Part shown: positions 1 through 8,173 of the stretch, one piece after another | How the letters are laid out: each line of letters begins with the position of its first letter | How positions within the stretch are numbered: the stretch's first letter is position 1 | NCBI GenBank assembly: GCA_001896545.1 | Contig: MPOT01000100.1 | Location: forward strand, 1 to 62,560 | Source: Tepidanaerobacter sp. EBM-38 | Lineage (GTDB): Bacteria > Bacillota > Thermosediminibacteria > Thermosediminibacterales > Tepidanaerobacteraceae | Length of the DNA: 62,560 nucleotides | Reading direction: 5' to 3' | Notes under the pieces: model-generated | The model's database searches: none | Seen by the model: the letters and a program-made list of their open reading frames with translations, nothing else | What the model was told of the DNA's origin: nothing | Position numbers and translations under genes: made by a program

Positions 1-50
1 AATCCACCAGATCCTAAGTCTGGCGCGTCTGCCAGTTCCGCCATGCCCGC
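1..50 (-). tRNA. tRNA-Leu (UAG anticodon), 3' part cut by window edge
   Basis: The minus strand reads from position 50 into the window edge with a tRNA-Leu 5' half: acceptor start GCGGGCA, a D-arm, and an anticodon loop containing TAG. The variable arm and 3' half lie outside the window. It is the last tRNA of a minus-strand cluster whose first member is tRNA-Pro. Confidence 0.9.
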
Positions 51-54
51 ATGG

Positions 55-127
55 TGGGTCATGGAGGACTCGAACCTCCGACACCCTGATTAAAAGTCAG
101 GTGCTCTGCCGCCTGAGCTAATGACCC
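55..127 (-). tRNA. tRNA-Lys (UUU)
   Basis: Complete cloverleaf on the minus strand: acceptor GGGTCAT, anticodon loop CTTTTAA with anticodon TTT, and a T-loop with GTTCGAGTC. The discriminator base is A and CCA is not encoded. Confidence 0.95.
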
Positions 128-128
128 T

Positions 129-202
129 TGGCTGGGGCGGCAGGATTCGAACCTACGATGCAGGAGCCAAAGTCCTGTGCCTTACCGCTTGGCTACGCCC
201 CA
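129..202 (-). tRNA. tRNA-Gln (UUG)
   Basis: Cloverleaf on the minus strand: acceptor TGGGGCG, anticodon loop CTTTGGC with anticodon TTG, T-loop GTTCGAATC, discriminator G followed by an encoded CCA. The U at position 1 of the acceptor is typical of bacterial tRNA-Gln. Confidence 0.95.
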
Positions 203-291
203 CTAACTAATCAGATATTAGATACCGGGCGTCAGAAAAATTCTAACCTCATATTTTCGGCATCCAACTTCTAATTTATTTTATATTATGG

Positions 292-366
<75 letters not shown>

Positions 367-380
367 ATATAAACTGTATA

Positions 381-457
<77 letters not shown>

Positions 458-458
458 T

Positions 459-535
459 TGGAGCGGGAAACGGGATTCGAACCCGCGACATTCAGCTTGG
501 AAGGCTGACGCTCTAGCCAACTGAGCTATTCCCGC
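459..535 (-). tRNA. tRNA-Gly (UCC)
   Basis: Cloverleaf on the minus strand with acceptor GCGGGAA, anticodon loop CTTCCAA (anticodon TCC), discriminator T and encoded CCA. It is separated from tRNA-Arg by a single base. Confidence 0.95.
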
Positions 536-536
536 A

Positions 537-613
537 TGGTCGGGGCAGAGGGATTCGAACCCCCGACCCCATGGTCCCAAACCATGTGCGCTACCAAACT
601 GCGCTATGCCCCG
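537..613 (-). tRNA. tRNA-Pro (UGG)
   Basis: Cloverleaf on the minus strand with acceptor CGGGGCA, anticodon loop TTTGGGA (anticodon TGG), discriminator A and encoded CCA. It is the promoter-proximal gene of the tRNA cluster. Confidence 0.95.
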
Positions 614-634
614 ACATTTTTAAAGACAATGTAT

Positions 635-663
635 AGTATACATTAAATAGTTTTTTGAGTCAA
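635..663 (-). promoter_or_regulatory. Sigma-A promoter of the tRNA cluster
   Basis: On the minus strand, TTGACT (658-663) is followed after exactly 17 bp by TATACT (635-640), about 20 bp upstream of the mature tRNA-Pro end. Hexamers and spacing fit a vegetative promoter. No other gene lies between it and the tRNAs. Confidence 0.75.
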
Positions 664-723
664 GATTATTTTAACATAACTCTTTCAGTATTTCAAACAT
701 GTTTTTAAATAGTTTTCATCTAA

Positions 724-1194
724 TTATATTGTATTGATATGTGCTTTTATAGTGCCATCAATGATTTCCAAAATTCCATAAGTCCCCGGGCCGCCATTTT
801 TAGGCAAAGCCGTGCTGCCGGGATTAAGAAATAATATATTATCAATATACGTATTTTCAGGCAAATGGGTATGACCGAAAATAACTACATCTGCTGAAAT
901 TTGTTGTGCTCGAGTAAGAAGTTCCCTATACCCATACTTTACCCTATATGTATGTCCATGTGTTAAAAAGATTCTTTTCCCTTGAAGCTCTAAAATCTTT
1001 TCAGTTGGTTCAATGGCAAAAGGATCACAATTTCCCGCCACACAAAATACCTTGTATTTTAATGTTTCAAGATAGCGAGCATCAGAAACTAAATCTCCCG
1101 CATGAATAATTATATCTATATCCTTCATATATTTCAAAGCTTTTTCAGCAATGTTTCTCATCCCGTGAGTATCACTTAATACACCGATCTTCAA
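724..1194 (-). CDS. YfcE/MJ0936-family metallophosphoesterase
   Basis: Protein of 156 aa of the calcineurin-like phosphodiesterase superfamily. Metal-binding motifs are visible in order: SDTHG near the N-terminus, HAGDLV, GNCDP, THGHTY and FGHTHLP near residue 110. Family members hydrolyse phosphodiesters with Mn-type metals; the physiological substrate is unknown. The start is placed at a TTG preceded by AGGAGG with 6-bp spacing. An upstream in-frame TTG at 1224 would overlap rdgB and has no ribosome site. It is the last gene of a gerM-rph-rdgB-phosphoesterase run, an order common in Clostridia. Confidence 0.9.
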   Translation of the reverse strand: MKIGVLSDTHGMRNIAEKALKYMKDIDIIIHAGDLVSDARYLETLKYKVFCVAGNCDPFAIEPTEKILELQGKRIFLTHGHTYRVKYGYRELLTRAQQISADVVIFGHTHLPENTYIDNILFLNPGSTALPKNGGPGTYGILEIIDGTIKAHINTI

Positions 1195-1207
1195 GCTTTG
1201 CCTCCTA

Positions 1208-1798
1208 TTATATATACATATCAAGATGTTTTTTCATTTTTCCCAAGGCTTTTGCGCGATGGCTTATCCTATTTTTTTCATCAATAGAAATCTCGGAAAG
1301 AGTTCTTCCTAAATCAGGAACAAAAAAAACCGGATCATAGCCAAAACCCTCTATTCCACAAGGTCTTAAAGCAATAAATCCTTCAAGTATCCCATGTTCT
1401 AAAAATATTTTACCATCAGGAAAAGCAAGGGCTAAGCTGCACATAAATCGAGCCTGTCTTTTATCTAAGGGAACATTCTTTAATCTTTCAAGCAGTTTTT
1501 TTATATTATCTTCATCAGTAGCGTGCTCGCCAGCATACCGAGCTGTGAAAATTCCGGGTTCCCCTTTTAGTGCATCTACCTCAAGACCTGAATCATCTGC
1601 AAGTGCAGGTAAACCTGTTTCTTTAGCTGTAACACGCGCTTTTATGAGTGCATTTTCATCAAAAGATGTACCTGTTTCTCTAATCTCTATATGAGGAAAG
1701 GCTTCCAATGATAAAAGTGTAAAGGAGATATCTCCTAGCATTTTTTTAAATTCTAAATACTTTCCTTTATTCTTCGTAGCAATAACCAAAGTTCTCAT
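1208..1798 (-). CDS. rdgB: XTP/dITP diphosphatase (RdgB/HAM1 family)
   Basis: Protein of 196 aa, normal family length. It cleaves non-canonical purine nucleoside triphosphates (XTP, dITP, ITP) to monophosphates and keeps them out of nucleic acid. Typical motifs are the N-terminal ATKNKGK, SFDENA, the catalytic block ADDSGLEVDAL, GIFTARYAG, and the C-terminal GFGYDPVF and SHRAKA. An AAGGA ribosome site precedes the ATG. It lies 15 bp after rph and 13 bp before the phosphoesterase, so it is probably cotranscribed. Confidence 0.96.
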   Translation of the reverse strand: MRTLVIATKNKGKYLEFKKMLGDISFTLLSLEAFPHIEIRETGTSFDENALIKARVTAKETGLPALADDSGLEVDALKGEPGIFTARYAGEHATDEDNIKKLLERLKNVPLDKRQARFMCSLALAFPDGKIFLEHGILEGFIALRPCGIEGFGYDPVFFVPDLGRTLSEISIDEKNRISHRAKALGKMKKHLDMYI

Positions 1799-1813
1799 TT
1801 TGCTGTTCCTTTT

Positions 1814-2530
1814 TTAAAAATCTAACAGTAATTTCTTTTGTATACACACCAACTCAGATATCCCCTTAAAGGCAAGATCTATTAAATCATTCATATCTTG
1901 CCGTGTAAATGGAAAAGCCTCCCCGGTCCCCTGTATTTCAACTATCTGACCTTCATCGGTCATTACCAAGTTCATATCTACCTGTGCACGAGAATCTTCC
2001 TCAAACCTTAAATCCAACATTTTTTCCCCATCTACAATTCCTGCACTTATAGCAGCCACATAGCTTTTAATGGGATTTGTTTCAATTTCTTTATTATCCT
2101 TAAGAGTTCTTATCGCATCACCTAAAGCAATAAAGGCTCCCGTTATTGAAGCTGTTCTTGTTCCTCCATCGGCTTGGATTACATCACAGTCCAACCAAAT
2201 AGTCCTTTCACCTAGAGCTGAAAGATCCACAACTGATCTTAAGGCCCTTCCTATTAATCTCTGAATTTCCATCGTTCTACCACTGGGTCTTAGTGTTTCA
2301 CGTACATTTCTCACTTCAGTAGCTCTAGGCAACATAGAATACTCGGCAGTAATCCATCCTTGGCCTTTTCCTCTTAAAAAAGGTGGAACTTTTTCATCCA
2401 CCGTTGCCGTACATACTACTTTCGTATCTCCGGCTTCAATAAGCACAGAACCCTCGGCATATTTATTAAAGTTTCTAGTGATAGTTATAGGCCTAATCTC
2501 ATCATTGGCCCTTCCGTCTACTCTTGCCAA
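1814..2530 (-). CDS. rph: Ribonuclease PH
   Basis: Protein of 238 aa, a phosphate-dependent 3'-5' exoribonuclease that trims tRNA 3' ends. Diagnostic blocks are RADGRANDE-like sequence at the start, [18 protein letters not shown] around residues 80-100, [19 protein letters not shown], and a C-terminal QGTGE motif. The start is TTG, with AGAGG about 10 bp upstream. An overlapping ATG nearby is in another frame. Function is assigned from strong family similarity. Confidence 0.96.
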   Translation of the reverse strand: MARVDGRANDEIRPITITRNFNKYAEGSVLIEAGDTKVVCTATVDEKVPPFLRGKGQGWITAEYSMLPRATEVRNVRETLRPSGRTMEIQRLIGRALRSVVDLSALGERTIWLDCDVIQADGGTRTASITGAFIALGDAIRTLKDNKEIETNPIKSYVAAISAGIVDGEKMLDLRFEEDSRAQVDMNLVMTDEGQIVEIQGTGEAFPFTRQDMNDLIDLAFKGISELVCIQKKLLLDF

Positions 2531-2596
2531 AAATTTTCATCCTCTCTTAGTAAACATTTGCATATAATTATTCTGATAGATGTATGCAATAAACAA

Positions 2597-3607
2597 TCAA
2601 ATACTATTTGGATTGACATAAAGCGGCTTAAAAATTGGGGTTTCAAGAACTGTGCCTTCAGGCAAAACACCGGCTCTGCCTTCCACTTGTATACTTACTA
2701 ATTCAACGCCTGGAAATTCCGAAACGGTCAACACCACCGAATTCACAACAGACTGCTCTACATCAACACCGCCACCGTATCCTTCAATTTCCTTGGAAAA
2801 ATTAACTACGACTTCGCTGTCTTTTTGAATCACATCAAGTACCTTTGTATCTTTTGGCAGGGGCGATACAAGTGCAGTACCGTCGGCAGGGCCTTTAATC
2901 AATTCTTCTAATGCAGTTTTTATTTGATTCTGCGTCCTTGATACCATTCGAGTTACCGGAACAAAATAATCAAAATTTCCGCTGCTGCTTCCGGATTTAA
3001 AATATAAGGTCACTGGTACCATTTCTGCTGATGCAATCACTGATGCTTCAAGCGTTTCAAGATTTATGCCTTTTCGCTCAAGTGCTTTTACCTCATTGCT
3101 ATAGGGAGTTTTTTCCAATACTTTGCCATCAATCAATATCTGAACTTGTTTTATTGCTGGAAATTCCGTTAATGTATATACTACAGAATTAATGGCATTT
3201 TGCTCTGCCGTTTTGTCTGAAAACTGTAAAAAATTAGCATTAAAATCCACTTTAGCCAAGCCATCGTTAATACTCATACCCAATACTCTCGTGCCCTCAG
3301 GAAGTGTGGGCCTTAGCCCTTTTTCAGCCAATTCTGCTCTCAACTCAGCATTGTCTACAAGGTTTTCCAGTGCAGCCTTCCCAATACCTTCCACCCACGG
3401 TATATCTCGTGTTACTGGCACTAAAAAGTTATGCTCGTTCACAAAATAAAAAACTGTTCTTCGAAGATGAGATGCAGCCTGTTCAGGTTCTTTTGCAGTT
3501 TCCGTTACCTCTTTCTGCGGCTGCTCTCTCTTAAATAAATCACATCCCATTGTAAAGCTTGTGAGCAAAATAAATATAATCAGCCAATAAATTAACTTTT
3601 TCGGCAT
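2597..3607 (-). CDS. GerM-domain lipoprotein (two GerM domains)
   Basis: Protein of 336 aa with a signal peptide ending in a lipobox (TMGC, Cys at residue 22), so probably anchored to the outer face of the membrane. After a charged linker come two GerM-type repeats, about residues 50-165 and 195-325. Each has the pattern L-V-P-V-T-R ... A-L-E-x-L ... V-x-V-N-F ... V-V-x-T-L-T-E-F-P. GerM domains are known from sporulation and germination proteins and are thought to bind peptidoglycan-related partners. It is first in the rph-rdgB run. A second, diverged GerM lipoprotein lies at 6407-7354. Confidence 0.85.
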   Translation of the reverse strand: MPKKLIYWLIIFILLTSFTMGCDLFKREQPQKEVTETAKEPEQAASHLRRTVFYFVNEHNFLVPVTRDIPWVEGIGKAALENLVDNAELRAELAEKGLRPTLPEGTRVLGMSINDGLAKVDFNANFLQFSDKTAEQNAINSVVYTLTEFPAIKQVQILIDGKVLEKTPYSNEVKALERKGINLETLEASVIASAEMVPVTLYFKSGSSSGNFDYFVPVTRMVSRTQNQIKTALEELIKGPADGTALVSPLPKDTKVLDVIQKDSEVVVNFSKEIEGYGGGVDVEQSVVNSVVLTVSEFPGVELVSIQVEGRAGVLPEGTVLETPIFKPLYVNPNSI

Positions 3608-3684
3608 AAATAAACCCCCTCTTTTTTTAATCTAATTAATATATATTTTTGAAGAGGTTTTTTATGCCGGTAAAGGGAGATGAT

Positions 3685-4206
3685 TTATTTATCTTTCATA
3701 GTTCGTTTAAAGTATCCCCCTTTACTTGCTCTGGTATCCATAATGGTAACAAAAGCTGTTCTGTCGTTATCATCTATAAAATTTAAAAGGTTATCCAGCT
3801 CTTTTCTCGGCAAAGACACAATCAAAACTTTCTTTGAACCCTCTTTACCCTTACCTTCCAAAACAGTTACTCCAAAGCCCATATCTCTGATCAATGAGCA
3901 AAGATTGTCCTGTTCTGTGATTATTTGCACAGTTGTAAGACCGATGGCAAGCTTTTCTTCGATAAAGCTTCCCACAACATTTCCTGTCGCAAATCCTAGA
4001 GCATACACCAGTAAATTTATTGGGTTGTCTAAACCGCTAACCACTTTATTCAAAGCCGTTATGTAGATTATAACTTCGAAAAAGCCGATGCAACCGGCGA
4101 TAAGGCCCTTGCCTCTGACAATCATCAAGGTCCTCAAAGTTGCCAAAGAAACATCAGCAACGCGAGCAATAAAGATTAGCAGATATCCCCCAAGCAGCGA
4201 TAACAA
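3685..4206 (-). CDS. UPF0316 (YebE-like) membrane protein
   Basis: Protein of 173 aa. Three hydrophobic segments occupy about residues 1-95, followed by a soluble DUF2179-type domain containing GLTTVQIITEQ and the C-terminal DDNDRTAFVTIMDTRASKGGYF. The architecture and length match the UPF0316 family; no function is established. The start is TTG behind GGGAGGG with 7-bp spacing. It lies downstream of the amidase gene on the same strand. Confidence 0.85.
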   Translation of the reverse strand: MLSLLGGYLLIFIARVADVSLATLRTLMIVRGKGLIAGCIGFFEVIIYITALNKVVSGLDNPINLLVYALGFATGNVVGSFIEEKLAIGLTTVQIITEQDNLCSLIRDMGFGVTVLEGKGKEGSKKVLIVSLPRKELDNLLNFIDDNDRTAFVTIMDTRASKGGYFKRTMKDK

Positions 4207-4281
4207 AATATATCCCTCCCGCTATTATTACCATAATCCTGTCAAAAATCAACGTTATCATATCAAAGTGCAAATTCTATG

Positions 4282-6216
4282 TCAATTAATTTTTCCGCTA
4301 AAATAATCAATTATTCCCTGACATATTCCTTCAGCAGCTTTTTGTCTAAAGTCATCGTTCATCAAAAGTACAAAATCGTTTTCATTAGTCATAAAACCTA
4401 CTTCAACTAGAACCGACGGCATCTTTGTTTCCCTTGTAACAACAAGTCCTGGTCTTTCAACTATTCCTCTATCATTTAAATTGATATAGCTTACCACAGC
4501 TTTCTGCACCGCCTGTGCCAATAGTTTTTTCTCCGGAACTGGGAAATATAGTGTTTCAGTTCCTGATGCAGCGGTACTTGTTGCTGTGTTATTATGAACA
4601 CTAACAAATAAATCGGCATTAATCTCATTAGCTATACCGGCTCTAGCATATAAATCAACGAAAATATCACTGTCTCTTGTCATGTGAACTTTAGCACCAT
4701 TATCTTCCAAAAGTTTTTGTAATTTTAAACCAATATCTAGATTAAGATCCTTTTCTTTTATATTATTAACTATGGCGCCAGGTTCACTGCCACCATGGCC
4801 CGGGTCAACTACTATGAGCTTTCCTTCAAGCGGTTTAAGGGAAGATTTATAGATTTCCAGTCTTACACGAGACGAAGGAGGCGATGACAACATTTCACAG
4901 TTAACAAACGAGTTTAGATTAAAAACTATCTCAAGGTTATAGCTTCTGGTATCCTTTACTTTAACCAGTTCGATATATTCTATGATATCATCTGCTATTC
5001 TTATTATATTTTGATTAAGTAAATTCTCTCCAATTGCTACACCCGGCATTACAATCTTAAATTGTTTTTTGCTTTTATCGGCTTTTAATTCATAGCCTAT
5101 CTTGCCATCTGCGGTAATTTCGATAAAAGTCGCATCACCCTCCCTTGTTATTTCTATATCTTCCACAGTATGCACTTCTGAAAATATTACTGAAAAAACA
5201 TTATCATCCCGAAATACTTGATAATTAATATCATTTTTTAAATCAAATACAACACGTACGGTATTTTCAGAAAACTGTCCGAAACGAATATCATTTATAA
5301 AATCATTTTTAGGGATCTCTAGCGGTGCTATTGCAGAAAGCTTAAGATCGTCTATATCCAGCACTAACCTGTCGGGATTTGATAATAAGAAATAATTCAT
5401 ATCAGAAGCATTTGTCGCCTTAAGCTTAATTAATAATTCATCGGGCTGATTTTCGATTGTTACATCTTCAAGGACGTTATCAAAAGTCAAAAAAATGGTT
5501 TTTTTGTCCGATGAACTATATATACGCGAAGAAACTTCGGGCTTTAGGTCGAAAATAATCCTTGTTATAGCCGGTTCATTGGATATTTCACCTGCAACAG
5601 CCTTATCTAAGAAATCATCATCTATGTTTAAAACATTTTTAAGGGTATCCAGATTCGCGGTTACATCAATTGCCAATTTATTGGCAATTTGTGTTTCGAC
5701 TTCAGTATATTCTAACGGTCCATCACCTTTTATTATTACTGATGGCTTACCTTCTACTACTTCATAGGAAAAATCTATTATTTTTGCTCTGTTTCGGTTA
5801 ATTATAACTCTTCGCAGATCATTGTCCCACTTAACTTCTGCTCCAAGAGTTTCTCCCAAAAAGCGCAGTGGAACCATTGTCCTATTATTTATTATCGTTG
5901 CGGGAACATCTAAAAGAATTTCCTGCCCATTCACCAAGGCTTTTTTATCATCAATTTTTAAAATAATTGTTTTCGTGGTAGTTATTATTTGGACAAGCCT
6001 ATTGTCATTATCCCAGTAGACTTCTGCTCCAAGATTTTCAGAAATTACACGGACAGGAGCTAAGGTCCGGCCATTTATAATCACCGGTGGTACATCTGAA
6101 TTGATTTTTGCATCATTTATGTAAATTTCAATGGGACTCAAAGCTGCCAATCCATAAACAGGAATGCACAGCATCAAAATGAAGATTACATTTGCGGCGA
6201 ATATTTTTTTAAACAT
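4282..6216 (-). CDS. N-acetylmuramoyl-L-alanine amidase with copper-amine-oxidase-like and AMIN domains
   Basis: Protein of 644 aa. The order is a signal peptide (residues 1-25), a copper amine oxidase N-terminal-like domain (about 28-145, with two copies of the NGRTLAPVRVISE-type motif), AMIN-like beta domains (about 190-430), and a C-terminal Amidase_3 catalytic domain (from about 455). The catalytic domain shows zinc ligands in VDPGHGG, the glutamate of KEKDLN, the histidine of SVHNN, and the final glutamate in VEVGFMTN. It should cleave the amide bond between MurNAc and the stem peptide outside the cell. The start was chosen at the ATG preceded by AGGAGG; upstream in-frame codons lack a signal peptide start. 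Confidence 0.92.
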   Translation of the reverse strand: MFKKIFAANVIFILMLCIPVYGLAALSPIEIYINDAKINSDVPPVIINGRTLAPVRVISENLGAEVYWDNDNRLVQIITTTKTIILKIDDKKALVNGQEILLDVPATIINNRTMVPLRFLGETLGAEVKWDNDLRRVIINRNRAKIIDFSYEVVEGKPSVIIKGDGPLEYTEVETQIANKLAIDVTANLDTLKNVLNIDDDFLDKAVAGEISNEPAITRIIFDLKPEVSSRIYSSSDKKTIFLTFDNVLEDVTIENQPDELLIKLKATNASDMNYFLLSNPDRLVLDIDDLKLSAIAPLEIPKNDFINDIRFGQFSENTVRVVFDLKNDINYQVFRDDNVFSVIFSEVHTVEDIEITREGDATFIEITADGKIGYELKADKSKKQFKIVMPGVAIGENLLNQNIIRIADDIIEYIELVKVKDTRSYNLEIVFNLNSFVNCEMLSSPPSSRVRLEIYKSSLKPLEGKLIVVDPGHGGSEPGAIVNNIKEKDLNLDIGLKLQKLLEDNGAKVHMTRDSDIFVDLYARAGIANEINADLFVSVHNNTATSTAASGTETLYFPVPEKKLLAQAVQKAVVSYINLNDRGIVERPGLVVTRETKMPSVLVEVGFMTNENDFVLLMNDDFRQKAAEGICQGIIDYFSGKIN

Positions 6217-6350
6217 TATTCTGAAACCTCCTGTGGTAATTGCAACTTCTAACCTGTGTTTATATATAACTTCGACCTTGTCTTGCAAAATCCTTTAGAA
6301 AAAGACAAGTGTAATGAAATTGTAAAATTAAACATATCTTAAAAAATAAG

Positions 6351-6388
6351 AAAGATTGTTCCAAAAGCTATAATTTGGAACAATCTTT
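6351..6388 (-). terminator. Rho-independent terminator after the GerM lipoprotein gene
   Basis: A perfect 15-bp stem (6351-6365 with 6374-6388) and an 8-nt loop are followed on the minus strand by a T-rich run. It lies 19 bp past the stop of the 6407-7354 gene, separating it from the amidase gene. Confidence 0.85.
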
Positions 6389-6406
6389 GTTTGACTTTTG
6401 CCAATG

Positions 6407-7354
6407 CTATTTTACTAAATTATACCATCTATCAGGTTTTATAGGATTTTTTATACTCACATTACTTGTTACATAGTCCCTAGTCTTGCCATTAATCAAA
6501 AACTGCACCTGGTCAATACCATCAATAGCAGTTAATGTTCGACTTACAGCTTCAATAGCAATTTCTGCATATTGAGTTTCGTTGTGAAATTCAAAGAGAG
6601 AATTTAAGTCTAAATCGACTTCAGCTATGCCATCTGCAACATGAAGATTCTTAATTTCAATTTTCTTGGGAAAAATTTGCAAATTTTCTATATTGCCGGC
6701 ACCTTCGCTCAAATACTGCAATGCTACCCTAGCTTTATCTTCCGCTTTTACTTTATCCGACTTTATTGTAACCGGAATTAAATACTTTTTATTTTTATCA
6801 GTATAATAGATTGTTAAGTACTTACTTAATTCATCGGGATTTTCTTTATCTTTTTCATATTCAGCAGGATTTAGCAAATTTATGAACTGCGGTCTTTCTA
6901 GCATTGTTGCATATGGTTTACCATCAACAGTAATATTTATATGAAATATATTACCACATTCTGTTAATGTATAAATAATCTGCTTTTTCGCTGTATCCAT
7001 TTTGTCACCTGCCAGAAATTCGCCGGAAACATCAATAGATGCCGTATCACCGCTAATCTCTAAACTATTTAATTTTACATCGGCAAGTTCATTTTTAAAT
7101 CCTTCAGGAGCGACTCCGGAAAATAGTAAATCAATAGCAGTACTTGCCTGAGTTATATAATTCTCTACATTAGTATCTATGCTATAAGTTGCAGGCGTCA
7201 AAAGCCCGTTCTTTATATAATAAATCGAAACCATTTTACCAGATAAAATAGATGGAGTGGAATATGCTGAGTCTGTAGGAAATGATTCTGCGTTACATCC
7301 TGCAAGTATAAATATAATAAACGTAATTAAAACAGCATGTAATAATCTCTTCAA
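6407..7354 (-). CDS. GerM-domain lipoprotein (second copy)
   Basis: Protein of about 315 aa with a signal peptide ending in the lipobox LAGC. Two GerM-like repeats follow, the second with YLIPVTIKSDK, AEVDLDLNSLF and a DGIDQVQFLINGK end. It has the same plan as the protein at 2597-3607, but the sequence is clearly diverged. The start is uncertain. A TTG at 7354 has GGAGGG 8 bp upstream, the same layout as the UPF0316 gene, and gives a compact MKRLL-type signal peptide. An ATG at 7378 with a weaker AAGGA site is the alternative. Confidence 0.82.
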   Translation of the reverse strand: MKRLLHAVLITFIIFILAGCNAESFPTDSAYSTPSILSGKMVSIYYIKNGLLTPATYSIDTNVENYITQASTAIDLLFSGVAPEGFKNELADVKLNSLEISGDTASIDVSGEFLAGDKMDTAKKQIIYTLTECGNIFHINITVDGKPYATMLERPQFINLLNPAEYEKDKENPDELSKYLTIYYTDKNKKYLIPVTIKSDKVKAEDKARVALQYLSEGAGNIENLQIFPKKIEIKNLHVADGIAEVDLDLNSLFEFHNETQYAEIAIEAVSRTLTAIDGIDQVQFLINGKTRDYVTSNVSIKNPIKPDRWYNLVK

Positions 7355-7409
7355 GAAAATATCCCTCCCATAGTCCATCCTTCCTTTATTTTACCATAAA
7401 GAAAGTTTC

Positions 7410-8111
7410 TTATCTACGGTCGGGAAATATTTTTCTTTTTTGTTTTAAAAGTCTTTCCTGAAGCTTGTCTTCATTTATACGATAACTTAAAGTAAATAAA
7501 CTATCTATCAAATGCACGTTTTCTACTATTATACCATCTGCATCATCATCCATCGTAATTTCTGTCGGCGTAAAATTCCATATCCCTCGAATGCAAGTTT
7601 TTGATAAAACCTCAACGATTTTTTCGGTTTTGTCTTTGGGTACTGTCAGTATTGCAATGTCTACATCATTTTCATTAATAAAATACTCCATATCTTCTGC
7701 GGAATATATGGGAGTGTTGTTAATTTTACGACCTATTAGGTTGGGATTTGCATCAAAAATAGCAATAATATTAAAGCCATGAGTTCTAAATTCGCTGTAG
7801 TTTGCCAAAGCCTGCCCTAAATTTCCTGCTCCTACAAGTATCATTTTATGTAGAGTATTTAAACCTAAAATTTTAGAAATCTCTGTATAAAGCTGCAATA
7901 CATTATAACCATAGCCTTGTTGACCGAATTCGCCAAAATTGTTTAAATCTTGTCTTATTTGAGATGCGGTAAAACCTAAAATCTTGCTGAGGTCTTGGGA
8001 GGAAACTCGTTCTACATTATTTTTAAGAAGATTTCCCAGACATTTATAGTATTTGGGTAGTCGTTTAATTACGGCCATGGATACCTTCTTTATCTCATCG
8101 GGCTGTTCCAA
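7410..8111 (-). CDS. rex: Redox-sensing transcriptional repressor Rex
   Basis: Protein of 233 aa. The N-terminal winged helix (about 10-85) contains SSQDLSKILGFTASQIRQDL and the FGQQGYGYNV turn. A Rossmann domain with the NAD(H) motif VGAGNLGQAL starts near residue 95. A C-terminal swap helix carries YRINEDKL. Rex binds operators when NADH is low relative to NAD and releases as NADH rises. The start is TTG behind GGGGTGAT. A Rex-like operator overlaps its own promoter, and a near-identical one lies before cooF, so Rex likely controls itself and the Wood-Ljungdahl cluster. Confidence 0.95.
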   Translation of the reverse strand: MEQPDEIKKVSMAVIKRLPKYYKCLGNLLKNNVERVSSQDLSKILGFTASQIRQDLNNFGEFGQQGYGYNVLQLYTEISKILGLNTLHKMILVGAGNLGQALANYSEFRTHGFNIIAIFDANPNLIGRKINNTPIYSAEDMEYFINENDVDIAILTVPKDKTEKIVEVLSKTCIRGIWNFTPTEITMDDDADGIIVENVHLIDSLFTLSYRINEDKLQERLLKQKRKIFPDRR

Positions 8112-8124
8112 ATCATCACCCCGC

Positions 8125-8142
8125 TTGTGATTATTTTAACAT
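8125..8142 (-). promoter_or_regulatory. Candidate Rex operator at the rex promoter
   Basis: On the minus strand the 18-mer ATGTTAAAATAATCACAA overlaps the predicted start of transcription of rex. It matches the Rex pattern TTGTKAA-N4-TTMACAA with few deviations. It agrees with the site before cooF at 15 of 18 positions. Confidence 0.6.
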
Positions 8143-8143
8143 A

Positions 8144-8172
8144 AATATATCATATCGCTTTTCTCCAGTCAA
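8144..8172 (-). promoter_or_regulatory. Sigma-A promoter of rex
   Basis: On the minus strand, TTGACT (8167-8172) and TATATT (8144-8149) are separated by exactly 17 bp, placing the transcript start near 8137. The Rex-like operator immediately follows the -10 hexamer. Confidence 0.65.
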
Positions 8173-8173
8173 T

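Noticed and set aside
660..680. Possible Rex site before the tRNA cluster (GATTATTTTAACAT)
   Set aside because: Only one half matches; the left half does not, and the position upstream of the -35 of a tRNA promoter makes Rex control unlikely.
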